A stretch of DNA of 64,000 nucleotides from Pardosa pseudoannulata (GCA_032207245.1 CM063506.1:35640309-35704308), one strand, 5' to 3'; counted from the stretch's first letter, positions 24,652 through 39,339 are shown. Notes: generated by a model not told the origin, from the letters alone. Translations and numbers: made by a program.

Positions 24652-24680
24652 TTAACACATTGTGTGCGGGTACATTCCGC

Positions 24681-24706
24681 AGCGGAATTGTACCGGGAGC
24701 GGGCGT
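24681..24706. repeat. subterminal palindrome of TTAA element
   Basis: GTACATTCCGC and GCGGAATTGTAC face each other across one base. The same arms appear at 50395-50425 in copy 2, so the structure is kept between copies. It may be a transposase-binding or hairpin site. Confidence 0.6.
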
Positions 24707-24801
24707 TTTGCGTATAAATTCAGTTATTCAGTTAAATCTCAATAGATCGAAAATTATTTAATTTTTTAACCAACTTTTCGTATTTTATAGTGAAATATAT
24801 T

Positions 24802-24895
24802 GTGATGAGGCGATTTAGATCAGTAATATAATGGATTAATTAATTAATATGAGAAATAAAATGCTTGGGATCTAAATCTGACCTCATCATATCTT
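24802..24895. repeat. inverted repeat inside TTAA element
   Basis: TGATGAGG-CGATTTAGATC at the left pairs with GATCTAAATCTGACCTCATCA at the right across about 50 bases. It could be the end of an unidentified insertion, since it sits at the border of the 1.4-kb segment absent from copy 2. Confidence 0.5.
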
Positions 24896-24949
24896 TTGAG
24901 AAGGATAGAGAACCATAAATTATATTCAACGAAATTTTTCGTAAAGTTC

Positions 24950-25460
24950 GGTATTCTCGGATGGGGTTCTGATCCCAGTCCCAGATTAGAATCGTGTCTC
25001 CGTACATGACACTAAATAAGAATGTACCTTTGTGGAGTATTTATGAGTCCCTAAGGGATAGTGCCCAATTTGAAGGGATAAGGTTTTTCCACATTGGCGG
25101 TTTCAAGGCGGGGTTAAGGAGACCAATCAGATCTTTACAACTCTCGCGATTGGACGAAAAGAAGTAAGAGGGGACAAAGATGAAATTAATATAAAATAAA
25201 AAAAGTCTAGAAAGAAAGGAGGGGGTTCGAGAGTGGAGTCGAATCAAGGAGAGCAGAGAGGTCAGAAGTCGGAGGAGACGACTGTCACAGTGAGACTTCG
25301 GGTGTCCAAGAAGAATAGCCTTGAGTTCGACAGAGACTTCGAAAACGTTGGGAATATCTTGCGACTATCAGCAGTGTTCTTGTGTCAAATATTACGGCCG
25401 CAGTTCAAATACTCAGAAGGAAGCCCCTAACAGACAGACGGAAGATTGAAATTTACTACC
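24950..25460. other. GC-richer block of unknown origin
   Basis: Stands out from AT-rich surroundings. It includes ACCAATCAG (25111-25119, CCAAT-box-like) and TATTTATGAG. It could be part of an LTR, but no second copy is present in the window, and reading frames in it are short and mutually overlapping. Confidence 0.3.
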
Positions 25461-25572
25461 ACACATACCCAATCCTGATTAGTTCTCAACCAGTAGTATT
25501 CCTGGCAAGCCATATTAATTCACAAAGGTACCCCTTTTTACATATATTTGAAACTGAGATTAGGTTCCCTCT

Positions 25573-25752
<180 letters not shown>

Positions 25753-25850
25753 TAATTGATGGAAAATTGTTGTCAGACCTAATTTAGTGTGGCACCTAAA
25801 TTGAAAATATTGATAAAGTAAATTTTATTAAGATAGAATCAGATAGTTTT

Positions 25851-25855
25851 GTATA

Positions 25856-25952
<97 letters not shown>
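25851..25952. repeat. (TA)n microsatellite
   Basis: TA run with one GTAT interruption at the left. It lies within the segment absent from copy 2 of the TTAA element. Confidence 0.95.
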
Positions 25953-25954
<2 letters not shown>

Positions 25955-26269
25955 TTATAATAAATTTGCTTTATTTTTATAAAGCTTATTTCAGTTACTT
26001 TTAATTTAGCTTTTTAGTTTACTTTCTTATTTTAAGTTTGTAGTCTCTCAAAACGTGTTGTTCAATGTAGTACTTAAAGATTTTACACAACGTAACCAAA
26101 ATAATACTTAGTATTTGTGACTAACAAAATAAATACCACTACACATTTGATCACTAAATTTAAACGAGAACTACACGACATATATAAGCAAATAGATAAA
26201 TAGACAAATAAACAAATATATATATATATAAATACAAATATATATATAATATATAAATATACATATATA

Positions 26270-28212
26270 TGTTACGGCCAAAGCCCGAAGTTCGGTCAGT
26301 TCCCGAATTGGCCGGCCAAATCGCACATTGGCCGGGATGTGTGGCCAATGTGCGATGTACTGGGAATGAATAGCGTGTATGCGACTTTGGCCGGCCCCTT
26401 CCCGAAGTGCCCGGAACTCCCTGGCCAATGTTCGATGTGCTAAAGCAAGACTGTTCAGCAGGGGCGCAACTGTAGATTCCGCTGTGATGACGGCATGCAC
26501 GTGGTAGCAAGGAAAGTTATATTTTCAGTGTATCTGGCATCCAAGAATCGAATCACGAATCTTGCAAAGCGTTATTGTTTACGGGCCCGTCAACATAATA
26601 GTTTCGATTACCGTTTAGTGTGCTTTCCCGGGATAGGTAAGACCTTTCAATATTCGTTGGTTTTTTGCTATACTATGGATAAAACTCAGTTTCAAGAATT
26701 TTTATATGCTTATAAATTTATATTTTAATACTATTATTACTATGTTTATAGTATTAATACTTTATAGTTTCACCTAAAACTTCTACATGTACATTAACTG
26801 CTAAACCACAAAAGGGATCGCCGCGTGATTGGAGAGTACCGTATTGTTTTTCTATAGATTTTTTCCCATGGCTTCTCCTGACGAAACTAGTATGCTGGAC
26901 GAAGATGACGCACATGCAAATGCGGAACCAACTTTTGATATGAGAACCATGTTCTTAAGTAAATTGAATATATTGCTGCAAGGAAAAGTAAATAATTGCT
27001 GGATCCTCAGTAGAGACAAATACTGTACTTTCACAGAGGACGTTAAAAATGCTAAATCAAAGCAGAAAAAAGAAAATGTTGACTATCATCGACTAAGAAA
27101 ATATGATGTTATTGCGGTTGATGGAAAAGAAAAACCTTATTGTGCTAGTAACAGAAGACAATAGCATTATTTTGTATTATGTGCACACAGAAGATTTGTT
27201 CGACTTGCTACATAATACTCACTTGAAAATTGAACATGGAATCGCACGCGGATGGAGAAGAAGCTGCAAACTTAGTACAAAAATGCCACCCAGGAAATAA
27301 ATACATTGTATCTCCGCTTATGCAAACAGTATCAAACCAGATTATCTAATCCTAAGAAAGGTCTAGTTTCTATACCTTCGATATTTAAATAATTTAACTT
27401 AAGATGTCAGGTAGATCTTATCGAGATGCAAAGTAACCGAGACAGTGAATTCAAGTTTATACTCAATCACCAGGATCATTTAACATAGTTCATATTATTA
27501 CGAGCTCTGAAAAGCTCTGAAAATTTTCCATTTTGCAAGAGAAACTACTTATATTGGCATCCATATGCACAGAGAAAAAATCATTACGTACCCTTGCTTC
27601 TTCACAATCGCTAACCTGCGGCCAAGGCTACACTCGATGCAATTGCACTACTAAGTGCTCAACAAATTGCTGCAGATGTAAAAATAACAAACTGCTGTGC
27701 AATTCGAAATGTCATAAAAGTTCATTTTGTTGTAACAAGTGATGATACCGATAATTTTCTGTAATAAACTAATTCAGTAGATAATATGATTATCTTTTTG
27801 TTTGAAAGTTTTCTCCAAGGGAGAGAAAATTTTCATTAGAGGCCAAGAGGTTTCTAGTACTGTGATATCCTTACTCACTAAAACTTCTAACTTCAGACTA
27901 TAGCCCACCTAGGCCCACCTTAGCTGCTTGGCCTTTGTTCCGAAGGCTGATCCAAGGCACCTAAGCGGGGCTGATTCGCCGGAAATCTTCTCTGGGGCAG
28001 CTATAATGTGATTATCATTAGCATTACGGTATACAAATACGAATTTTCTCATGACATTTTTCTTCTGACTTTGGCCAATCGTCCCAAGCCAGTTCCCGCA
28101 TTGGCTGGCCAGACTCCGAAATCAAGGAAAGATCGGACATTGGCCGGTCTTTGTGAGGCGATATTGGCCGGCTAATTCGAGAACTGGCCAACTTCGGGCT
28201 TTGGCCGTAACA
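26270..28212 (+). mobile_element. Ginger/KRBA2-like DNA transposon, internally deleted
   Basis: Near-perfect terminal inverted repeats start TGTTACGGCCAAAGCCCGAAG at each end (26270 plus; 28212 minus), continuing with GGCCGGCCAAT-type subterminal motifs for over 50 bases. TGT ends and a 4-bp duplication (TATA at 26266-26269 and 28213-28216, in TA-rich DNA) fit Ginger elements, which carry a Gypsy-like integrase. Remnant coding pieces inside agree. It is inserted in the TA tract of the TTAA element. Confidence 0.8.
26868..27742 (+). pseudogene. Ginger-type integrase pseudogene (KRAB-A domain-containing 2-like)
   Basis: Three collinear pieces of an integrase-like transposase. Piece 1 (26868-27164, start MASPDETSM) contains WILSRDKYCTFTEDVKNAK and YHRLRKYDVI, typical of the N-terminus of KRBA2-like proteins. 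Piece 2, in another frame (27103-27300), has YVHTEDLFDLLHNTHLKIEHG, the start of the HHCC zinc-binding region. Further on, in broken frame (about 27408-27490), is CQVDLIEMQS followed by FKFILNHQDHL, which holds the first catalytic Asp of the integrase core. The rest of the core is missing: an apparent deletion near 27500-27530 joins it to a C-terminal Cys-rich piece (27533-27742; CNCTTKCSTNCCRCKNN, CNSKCH). The order is as in the family, and the gene is dead. Confidence 0.75.
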
Positions 28213-28235
28213 TATATAATATCATTTCGATAGGA

Positions 28236-28510
28236 TAAATAAAAAGTTAATTTTTAATCTAAATTGATTTTTTTAATCAACCTTCGCGTTCTGTAGTTCC
28301 GCAACGACTGATATAAAAACTAGTTTTTGTCTAAATTTTTCCGGAATCTGTGTAGTAGAGAAGAACATTCGGCTTCGTTTTCCTGTATATAACGTTATTT
28401 TCGTACCCACAAACAAATCATGTTGTTAGATTAACCCGTATTAGTACGTGACCCGCGCTCAAGTAACAATCGTCAAAAAACTTATTAGCACGTGTCCCGC
28501 ATACAATGTG
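28236..28510 (-). repeat. right arm of TTAA element copy 1
   Basis: Matches 48358-48750 in inverted orientation, including GGCTTCGTTTTCCTGTA and GTACCCACAAACAAA. It holds only about one unit of the ACGTACTAGTACGT-type minisatellite that has three and a half units in copy 2. Confidence 0.7.
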
Positions 28511-28514
28511 TTAA

Positions 28515-30180
28515 TAAAATCTCACTAAGGCTGGTTTGCGGGCATTTGAATATTCAATTGTTGGTACTCCTGGTCAACAATGCCATATTCAAGGACGGGC
28601 ACTTTACAAAAATGGAGACAAAAATGGAGAAGTTTTCTTTTTGCGTCAGATATCTCAAAACACCAACATTCAGTCATCTTGTAACAATAAGTTACATTGG
28701 GTCCAGCTTTTTTTTTACCTCTTCCCGTGAACCATCGTCAAAGACATACAGAGCAGGACCGGTTTGAACTAGAAGAAACTTCAGAGACTTCTCCCAACCA
28801 ATAGAAGGGCCTGTTGGTTTGGCGAGATTCTGACCCCTCCGTTCTTGAGTGGACCCCTGTTTTTTTTCTCCGCGGGGCAGTCTGATTTTTTTAGAGGACA
28901 AAGTTGTTACTAGATGAGAGAAGAGGGTGAACGCTGCGGGTATCCGCTGCTTGAGGGGTAGACATTTTTTGGAGCGACACGAGAAATAGGAAAAGAGACG
29001 CCATTTCTTTTTTTAGGGCCGACGCTGAGTCGAGAGGAATCTTCCATATCTACAAATGATAAGTTGTATTCCAGTTGTATTCCTTAGGCATTTAATTTTA
29101 TAAAAATATTTAATCAAGACATATCTGTCCAAGTGTTTTTTAATGAGTTTAAATTTCTTCTTTCTCAAACACTAGGCTAACGTAACATTAATTTTTACAC
29201 ATCCTGACATTTATTACCGTTACCCCGAATGGAAATAAAAAGTTAGCAACAATTTTAACTGAACAAAATTGAAATATCATTTCAGAAATATAATATTTTT
29301 TGTGCGTGTATCATTAAAAGTGCTATTTATCTCTTTTTAGACTATAAATGTGCCAGAATCCTTGAGAGGATCTAAATAGCCATTATCAATATTCATGCAA
29401 ATTTGACTTTAGTTCTTGAACATTCTTTGTCGTTAAGTTATAATATGTACATAACTTTTACAGAAATGGGAAAAACATATGCTTTAAGATTTTGAACATG
29501 TCTTTGTTGGAAACATCTTAATCACTGTGAGTTGCATCTTTCAATGCAACATTTCTAACCATTTAAAAACTTAGATTAGAACTGTGGAACTAGGATTGAA
29601 TACTTCCAATTTTCAACCTGGTTCTTCCTACAACTAGAAAATAAAAAATAACTAAACTAAATAATAGAAAGAAGGTACATTTCATTCTGATAAAAAATTT
29701 TCACTTTCTATTTTTTTTTATGAATTATATAAATAGATAGAAAATATTTCTTTTGAATAAATACAAAAATGATAGAAAAGGTTTAATATTATTTTTAGTT
29801 AATGATAAAAATGATATTCCCTTAAACATGGATTTAGAACTCTATGAGACTCTTATATAGAAATAATTTAACGAAAAGTTGAAAATTAATCGTTTCTTTT
29901 ATTCAATTTTTCGAATAAGCTACTTTTGATTTATTTTTGAATCTGAAATATCGTTTTTTATTGTTATCAAACACAAATTAGGTAAAATTATAAAAATATA
30001 ACATTTCACATGAGAAAGAATTAAATTTTCCTTTTCCATCACATGATTTTTCCCCGTGTACGTGCTTATAGTAAATAATACTCTAACATTTTCATGTTTC
30101 AGAGGAAGACACTCATGTTGACTTAACTTTAGTAACATTCTTATTGACGGATTTTTATGTATGTATTATAATGTAATAAA
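28515..30180. other. intergenic; GC-richer block at 28690-29060
   Basis: No supported gene. The 28690-29060 block has mixed composition with CCAACCAAT (28794-28802) and a T8 run, and may be an unidentified repeat. The remainder is AT-rich. Confidence 0.3.
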
Positions 30181-33100
30181 CTAAACACACATTCAAAACA
30201 CTATATTATTTCTGATAATATGAATCAGATTTTGTAAAAGACTCAAGATTTTCCATTAATAATAAAATCTTAGATTTGTTATAGAATAATGAGATGGATA
30301 TTGCTCAAAAAATCATTTATTAATTTTTCTATTTTAAGTTATTGCTAAAAACTATTATTTAAAATAATTACAAAAACTTTCTTAAAAAATCTAAATTTTT
30401 GCTGCTTGTAAAAAACTTAATAATACAAAATTTTTCTGTTATATGTATATTTTTTAAATTAAAACTTATTACTTATTCATCCCCAATTATGAATTCACTG
30501 TGAATTAATATGCGAACTATGCATTCAATACAACATACTTTTTCTGCATTTAAAAATATATAAGATTATTTAAAAGCTTCAAGTTTTTCCATTGATAGTT
30601 AAAAAATAGATTTGAAAGAGAAAAATGTAATAGATATTACTTCAAAAATCATTTGTCAGTTATTCTTTTTCACGTTAGTTCTAAAGACTATTTTACTTTT
30701 CAAAAACAAATACAAAATTATTCTAAAAATTTAAAATTTTTGCTGCATGTAAAAAATGTAATGATAATTTTTCTCTTATATGTTATTTTCTTAAAATTAA
30801 AACGTATTACTTATTCATCGACAATTATGAATTCATTGTAAGTTAATATAGGAACTATGCATTCAAAACAAAATATTATTATTTCATTTAAGAAATATAT
30901 CCTATTTTCTAAAAGTCTCACGTTTTTCCACTAATAGATAAAAAAATAAATTTGAAAGAGAAAAGTTCTTTTGAAAACAATTTTTTTCTGTTATATGTGT
31001 ATTTTTCTAAATAAACATCTCGTATTCACCGAGAATTATGAATTCATTATAATTTAATATACAAAATATGCATTCAAAATAAAACATATTGTTTCTTATA
31101 AATATGAATAAGTTATTGCAAAAACCTCAAACTTCGCCTTTAAGGATTAAAAGTTATATTTTCTAGGTAAAAGTGTGATTGATATTGTTTAAGAAAGATA
31201 TTCATGTATTATTCTCTTTTAAATTATGACTAAAATATCTTTTTTCTTTGAAAACAAGTACAAAAAGTGATTCTAAAAAATCTAAATTTTTACTAAGTTG
31301 AAACAATTTTAATGAAACTAAGTAAGTTTACTACTTTGAAACAATCTTAATTAAACTTAATGCATATCATTCTTTTTAAAATATTGTTTAAATCTCTTTT
31401 ATTTTTTACAAACAAGTAGAAAAATGATTTAAAAAATTTAAATTTTGCTTCTTGGAGAAAACATTTAATGAGACTAATTAAACTTAATGCATTCAAAACA
31501 ATGAATTATTTCCTTAAAATATAAATCAGATTTTGTATAATCCTCAAACTGTGCCATTGATTATTAAAAGTTAGAGTTGTTAGAAAAAAATATCATTTGG
31601 TACTGTTCTTTTTTAAATTAGTGCTAAAATCTCTGTTATTTTTTGAAAACAAGTACAAAAAGAGATGCTAAAAAACCTAAATTTTTACCAAAAATTTAAT
31701 GATACTAGTTAAAAAATAACGCATTCAAGACAATATATTATTTATTAAGAATATGAATCACACTTTGTAAAAGCCTCTAGTTTCAAACTTTACCAATGAT
31801 GGTTTAAACAGTTCCTTGAGGAAAATGCAATAGATATTGTTAAAAAAATCATTTATATATCCTCGTTTAAATTAATGTGGAAATCTCTTTTTCACAAACA
31901 AATACAAAAATGATTTTAAAAATTTAAATTTTCACTTGTTGGAGGAAAAGACTTAATGATACAAAATTTTGAGTGTATTTTTTCTAACTAAAGGTAAATA
32001 AATTTAAACTAAAAAACTAATATTTTGTTAAATGGATGATTTTGTAAACGAAGATCTACGGAGCTTAAGGTATTCAAAACAATATATTCCTTCCTATAAA
32101 TATGAATAAGATTTCGTGAAAACCTCGATAATTTCCACTGATGTTTTGTAGTTAAAGTTGCTAGAGAAGAATTTGAGATGTGTTATTAAAAAGCCATTTG
32201 TAAATTATTCTCATTTAAGTTGATGTTAAACCCTTTTTTATTTTTCAAAAATAAGAGCAGAAAATAATCTGAAAAAAAAGGAAAAAAAACTAAATTTTTG
32301 CTTCTTTGGGAAAAAGTTTAATAATACAAAATTATGCGTGTATTTTCTCTAACTAAACTTAAATTCATTTGAATTAAAAAGCTAATATTTTATTAAATGG
32401 AGGATTTCATAAAACAAAGAACTGTAGGGTTTAATGGATTCAAAACAGTATATTACGTATTATAAACATCCATTAGATTTTCTAAAAACCTCAAACATTC
32501 TCGCTATGACGATTAAAAATTAGAGTTTCTACAGAATAATACGAGGTATATTGTTAAAAAACCATTCATATATTATTCTCTTTTAAATTAATGCTTTACC
32601 TTCTTTTATTTTTCGAAAAACAAGTCAAAAAATGATTTTAATTTTTTGATTCTTGGAGAAAAAACAATGATAAAAAATTATGCGTGTATTTTTTTTACTA
32701 AACGAAAATTAATTTGAATTAAAAAACTAATGTTTTGTTAAAGGAATGATTTATTAAAACAAATAACTGAAAAACTTAATGTATTTAAAACAATGTATTA
32801 TTTATTATAAATATAAATCAGATTTTATTAAAGCCTCAAACATTCCCACTCATGATTTAAAGAGTTTCTAGAGATGAAAGCGATATATATTGTTAAAAAA
32901 ATCATTTATATTTTATTCTCATTTAAATCAGTGTTAAAGCTTCTTTTATTTTTCAAGAACAACAACAAAAAATTATTGTAAAATTTTAATCTCATTTTTT
33001 TCTTTTAGTGGAACAAACTTAATAATACAAAATTATGTGTGTCTTTTTCCTAACTAAACGTAAATTAATTTGAATTATAAAACTTATATTTTACTACATG

Positions 33101-34870
33101 AATAATTTTGTAAAATGAAGATCTATTGAACTAAATGCATTCAAAACAATACAATACAATACCTATTATAATTATGAATAAGATTTTGTAAAAGCCACAA
33201 TATTCCCGCTAATGTTTAAAAGAGTTTCTAGACATGAAAGCGATATATATTGTTAAAAAAATCATTTATATTTTATTCTCATTTAAATCAGTGTTAAAAC
33301 TTCTTTTATTTTTCAAGAACAATAAAATATTATTGTAAAATTTTTATCTCATTTTTTTATTTTAGGGGAACAAACTTAATAATACAAAATTATGTGTAAA
33401 ATTTTCCTAGCTAAACGTAAATTAATTTGAATAATAAAACTTATGTTTTGTTACATGAATAATTTCGTAAAATGAAGATCTGTGGAACTAAATGAATTCA
33501 AAACAATACGGTATAATGCCAATTATAATTATGAATAAGATTTCGTAAAAGCCTCAAACATTCCCACTAATGATTAAAAGAGTTTCTAGAGATGAAAGTG
33601 ATATATATTGTTAAAAAAATCATTTATATTTTATTTTCATTTAAATCAGTGTTAAAACTTCTTTTATTTTTCAAGAACAATAAAAATTATTGTAAAATTT
33701 TATCTAATTTTTTTCTTTTAGAGGAACAAACTTAATAATACAAAATTATGTGTATTTTTCCTAACTAAACGTAAATTAATTTGAATTATAAAACTTATGT
33801 ATTGTAGCATGAATAATTTCGTAAAATGAAGATCTGTGGAACTAAATGCATTCAAAACAATACCTATTATAATTATGAATAAGATTTTGTAAAAGCCTCA
33901 AACATTCCCACTAATGATTAAAAGAGTTTCTAGAGATGAAAGCGATATATATTGTTTAAAAAATCATTTATATTTTATTCTCATTTAAATCAGTATTAAA
34001 GCTCCTTATATTTTTCAAGGACAATAAAAAATTATTATAAAATTTTGTCTCATTACTTTTCTTTTAGGGAAACAAACTTAATAATACCAAATTATGTGAT
34101 TTTTTCTAACTAAAAGTAAATTAACATGAATAATAAAACATGTGTTTTGTTGTTTGAATAATTTCATAAAATAAAGACCTGTGGAACTAAATGCATTCAA
34201 AACAATACGGTACAATATTTATTATAATTATGAATAAGTTTTCGTAAAAGCCTCAAACGTTCCCACTGATGATTAAAAGTTAGAGTTTTTAGAGAAGAAT
34301 GCGAGATATATTGTTCAAAAAATCATTTGTATACTATTTTCTTTTAAATTGATGATATATCCTCTTTTATTTTTCAAAATAAAAAAGTTTTCTAAAAACC
34401 TAAATTGTTCCTCTTGGAGAAAAAAATTTAATGATACAAAATTATGTCTGTATTTTTACTAACTAAACGTAAATTAATTTGAATAATAAAACATATGTTT
34501 TGTTACATGAATAATTTCGTAAAATGAAGATCTATGGAACTAAATGCATTCAAAACAGTACAATACAATACCTAATATAATTATGAATAAGATTTCGTAA
34601 AAGCCTCAACTGATGATTCAAAGTTACAGTTTGTAGAGAAGGATGTGATATATATTGTTCAAAAAATCATTTGTATACCATTTTCTTTTAAATTGATGAC
34701 ATATCCTCTTTTATTTTTTGAAAACAAAAATAAAAATAAACATTTTAAAATACTAAATTTTTTCTTATAGAAAAAAAATTTAGTGATACAAAATTGTGTG
34801 TATTTTTTCTAACTATAATCATGACTTAGTTTATTTAAAAGCTAATATTTCGTAAAATGAACGGTTTGGT
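30181..34870. repeat. satellite 3, monomer about 350 bp, about 14 copies
   Basis: Head-to-tail array marked by GCATTCAAAACAATA (near 30190, 30859, 31489, 32436, 33139, 33493, 33849, 34193 and 34547). Spacing is mostly 330-365 bp in the right half and irregular at the left. Units near 33100-34200 are the most alike, the outer ones diverged, as expected if amplification was recent in the interior. Confidence 0.88.
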
Positions 34871-35099
34871 AAAACGAAGTACCGCTGAGTTTATTCCACG
34901 ATATAACAAATAGGAACTCGAGACCTTCTTTCAAAAGATCTAAAGTAAATCTGATCTAAAGACCATTTCGGATGAAAAGACTGGATGTGTTCCAGGAATA
35001 AAGAACTTTTTTCTTTCTGAACTGATAACGAGAGTGTACATGTAAGAGCCTATACAATTGGTGTCAAATTCATATGCATAAGCACAACCTTAAAGCACT
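34871..35099. other. spacer between satellites 3 and 4
   Basis: Short unique stretch, nothing recognised. Confidence 0.4.
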
Positions 35100-38000
35100 A
35101 TTGAAGCCATTTATACATATTATCAACACACATATAAACATATAGTTTATGAAATTTAAGGAGACAAAGCACATTTTGACACTTAAATCGTTCATTATAA
35201 CAGTTTTTTCTATTTGCTTTAAAATAAAGAATTGTGCTCATTTTAGAATCAATTGTAAGAAGTTCTTGAATGACATTCTAGTTTTCAATAAATGATATAG
35301 TTTTGTTATTTTTAAAATAACATAAAAATGTACACTAAATTAAAAAAAATACATGAAATTTATTTACCCATAAGATAATTTTTGAAACATGCATGTTAGA
35401 TACTAAATTTTTATACTAAATTGAAATAAAATATTTCTTTTATTCAAAAAACAATAACTTTAAAGGTATCTGATATTTTACAATAAAAAAAAAACTTGTA
35501 AGAAATTAAACATTAAAAAATAAAAATAACCTTTATTATGCTATTAAATAAAATATATTGTTTGCATTAATGTAATTGAGGTTTCCAGGATAAAAATGAT
35601 AATTTTTGTTTAACATAAAAATTAATTCCTAATTTATTTATTTCAATAAACATTATTTGGGGTAGGTTGGCTTATATATTTTTGATCCTGAGTATATATT
35701 TTATATTTTTAAAAACATAAAATACGTAATATGTCTTTATAAAACAAGTTTGTTGTACGCCTTCATATAATACAACTAAGCAGTGTTTCTGGGATGATTT
35801 CCTTATGCTATCTCAAAAATATTATTCTTAGCAGTATAGAACAATTTTGTTCTAAATTTATTAGAACTATTTTGTTTTGTTATATAAAGCAATATCTTTT
35901 TTTTAAATAAAGTATAGCATGAAGTGATAAATTAAAAAACCCATTTACAAGTAAAATAACTATTGAAATTTGTAAATTTAAAAATCATGAAATTTATTAA
36001 ACCACAAGTTAACTTTTGAAACATGCATGTTAGAAACTAAATTTTTATACGAAATTGAAAATAAATATTTGTTTCATTCAGTAAATCATAACTGTAAAGG
36101 TATCTGATATATTACAATAAAAATATTTCATTTATCCGTATAAATATGTCATTTATCCGTATTATAACACACATATAAACAAGCATATATAGTTTATGAA
36201 ATTTAAGGACACAAAGCACATTTTGAAACTTAAAACGTTCAATATAACAGTTTTTTCTATTTGTTTTAAAATAAAGAATAGTGTTCCTTTTAGAATCAAT
36301 TGTAAGAAGTTCTTGAATGACATTCTAGTTTTCAATAAATGATATAGTTTTGTTATTTCAAGTAAAATATTTTAAAATAACATAAAAAATGTACACTAAA
36401 TTAAAAAAAAAACATGAAATTTATTTACCCATAAGATAATTTTTGAAACATGCATGTTAGATACTAAATTTTTATACTAAATTGAAGTAAAATATTTGTT
36501 TTAGTCAGTAAACCATAACTTTAAAGGTATCTGATATTTTACAATAAAAAAAAACTTGTAAGAAATTAAAAATTAAAAAATAAAAAATAGTCTTTGTTAT
36601 GCTATTAAATAAAATATATTGTTTGCATTAATGTAATTGAGGTTTCCAGGATAAAAATGATAATTTTTGTTTAACATAAAAATTAATTCCTAATTTATTT
36701 ATTTCAATAAACATTATTTGGGGTAGGTTGGCTTATACATTTTTAATTCCCAGTATATATTTTATATTTTTTAAAAAACACAAAATACGTAATATATCTT
36801 TATAAAACAAGATTGTTGTACCCCTTCATATAACAAAACTAAATAGTGTTTCTGAGATGAGTTCTTTATTAATGTTCCAGAAAAAATATTATTCTAAACA
36901 GAATTGAACAGTTTTGTTCTAACTTTATTAGAACTATTTTGTTTTGTGGTAGGAAGTAATATATATTTAAAAAAATAAAGTATAGCATTAAGGGATAAAT
37001 TTAAAAAACCATTTACAAGTGAGGTAACTTTTGAAATTTGGAAATTTCAAAATCATGAAATTTATTTACCCACAAGTTAACTTTTAAAACATGCATGTTA
37101 GAAACTAAATTTTTACACCAAATTTAAATAAAATATTTGTTTTATTCATTAAATCATAACTGTAAAGGTATCTGATATTTTAGTATTAAAAAAATGTTAA
37201 GAAATTAAAGAATAGCCTTTATTATGCTCTTAAATAAAATATATTAATTGCATTAATGTAATTTAGGTTTCCAGGATTAAAATGATATTTTTTTATATAA
37301 AAATTAATTTCTAATTCATTTATTTAAAAAAATATTATTTGGAGTAGGTTGGTTTATACATTTTTAATCCCGAGTATATATTTTATATTTTTCAAAAACA
37401 TAAAATACGTAATATGCCTTTATAAAACAAGTTTGTTGTACGCCTTCATATAACAAAACTAAGTAGTGTTTCTGAGATGAGTTCTTTATTAATGTTCCCG
37501 AAAAAATATTATTCTAAACAGAATAGAACAGTTTTGTTCTAAATTTATTAGAACTATTTTGTTTTGTGATAGGAAGGAATATCTGTTATAAAAAAATAAA
37601 GTATAGCATGACATGATAAATTTAGAAACCCATTTACAAGTGAAATAACTTTTGAAATTTGTAAATTTCAAAATCATGAAATATATTTACCCACAAGTTA
37701 ACTTATGAAACCTGCATGTTAGAAACTATATTTTTATACCAAATTAAAATGAAAATATTTGTTTCATTCAGTAAATTATAACTTTAAATGTATCTGATAT
37801 TTTTCAATTAAAAAATATTAAGAAATTAAAAATTAAAAAATAAGAATAACCTTTATTATACTATTAAATAAAATATATTCTATGCATTAATGTAATTTAG
37901 GGTTTCAAGGATAAAAATGATAATTTTTGTTTGATATAAATATTAATTTATAATTTATTAATTTAAAAAAACATTATTTGGGGTAGGTTGGATTATTCAT

Positions 38001-39339
38001 TTTTAATTATGAGTATATATTTTATATTTTTTAAAAACATAAAATACGTAATATGCCTTTATAAAACAAGTTTGTTGCACACCTTCACATAACAAAATTC
38101 AATAGAGTTTTTGAGACGAGTTCCTTATAAATGTTCCCGAAAAAATATTATTCTAAACAGAATGGAACAGTTTTGTTCTAAATTTATTAGAACTATTTTG
38201 TTTTGTGGAATGAAGACATATCTGTTTTAAAAATTAAAGTATAGCATTAAGTAATAAATTTAAAAAAGCATTTACAAGTTAAATAACTTTTGAAATTTGT
38301 AAATTTCAAAATCATGAAATTTATTAAACCACAAGTTAACTTTTAAAACATGCATGTTAGAAACTAAATTTTTACACCAAATTTAAATAAAATATTTGTT
38401 TCATTCGTTAAATCATAACTGTAAAGGTATTAGAAAATGAAAAATGAAAAAATAAGAATAGCCTTTATTATGCTATTAAATAAAGTATATTGTTTGCATT
38501 AATGTAATTGAGATTTCCAGGATAAAAATGATAATATTTTTTACATAAAAATTAATTTCTAATTCATTTATTTAAAAAAATATTATTTGGAGTAGGTTGG
38601 TTTATACATTTTTAATCCCGAGTATATATTTTATATTTTTCAAAAACATAAAATACGTAATATGCCTTTATAAAACAAGTTTGTTGTACGCCTTCATATA
38701 ACACAACTAAGCAGTGTTTCTGAGACGAGTTCATTATTAATGTTCCCTAAAAAATATTATTCTAAGCAGAATAGCACACTTTTGTTCTAAATTCATTAGA
38801 ACTATTTTTTTTTGTTATATAAAGCAATATCTTTAAAAAAAACATAAAGTATAGCATCAAGTGATAAATTTAAAAACCCATTTACAAGTGAAATAACTTT
38901 TGAAATTTGTAAATTTCAAAATCATGAAATTTATTTACCCATACGATAATTTTTGAAACATCCATGTTAGAAACTAAATTTTTATACCAAATTGAAATAA
39001 AATATTTGTTTTATTCAGTAAATCATAACTTTAAAGGTACCTGATATTTTAGTATTAAAAAATGTTAAGAAATTAAAAATAAAAAATTAAGAAAAACCTT
39101 TATTTTACTATTAAATATTGTTTGAATTAATATAATGGAGGTTTCCAGGATAAAAATCATAATTTTTTTTTACATAAAAATAATTTATAATTTATTTGTT
39201 TCAAAAAACATTATTTGGGGTAGGTTGGTTTATATATTTTTCCCCGTATTTTTATATCATTTTTATAGTCTAAAATTCTTGTATTATAAAAAAGTTTGTT
39301 GTAGCTTTAATAAACTAAAAGTTATATTTAGATTTAAAA

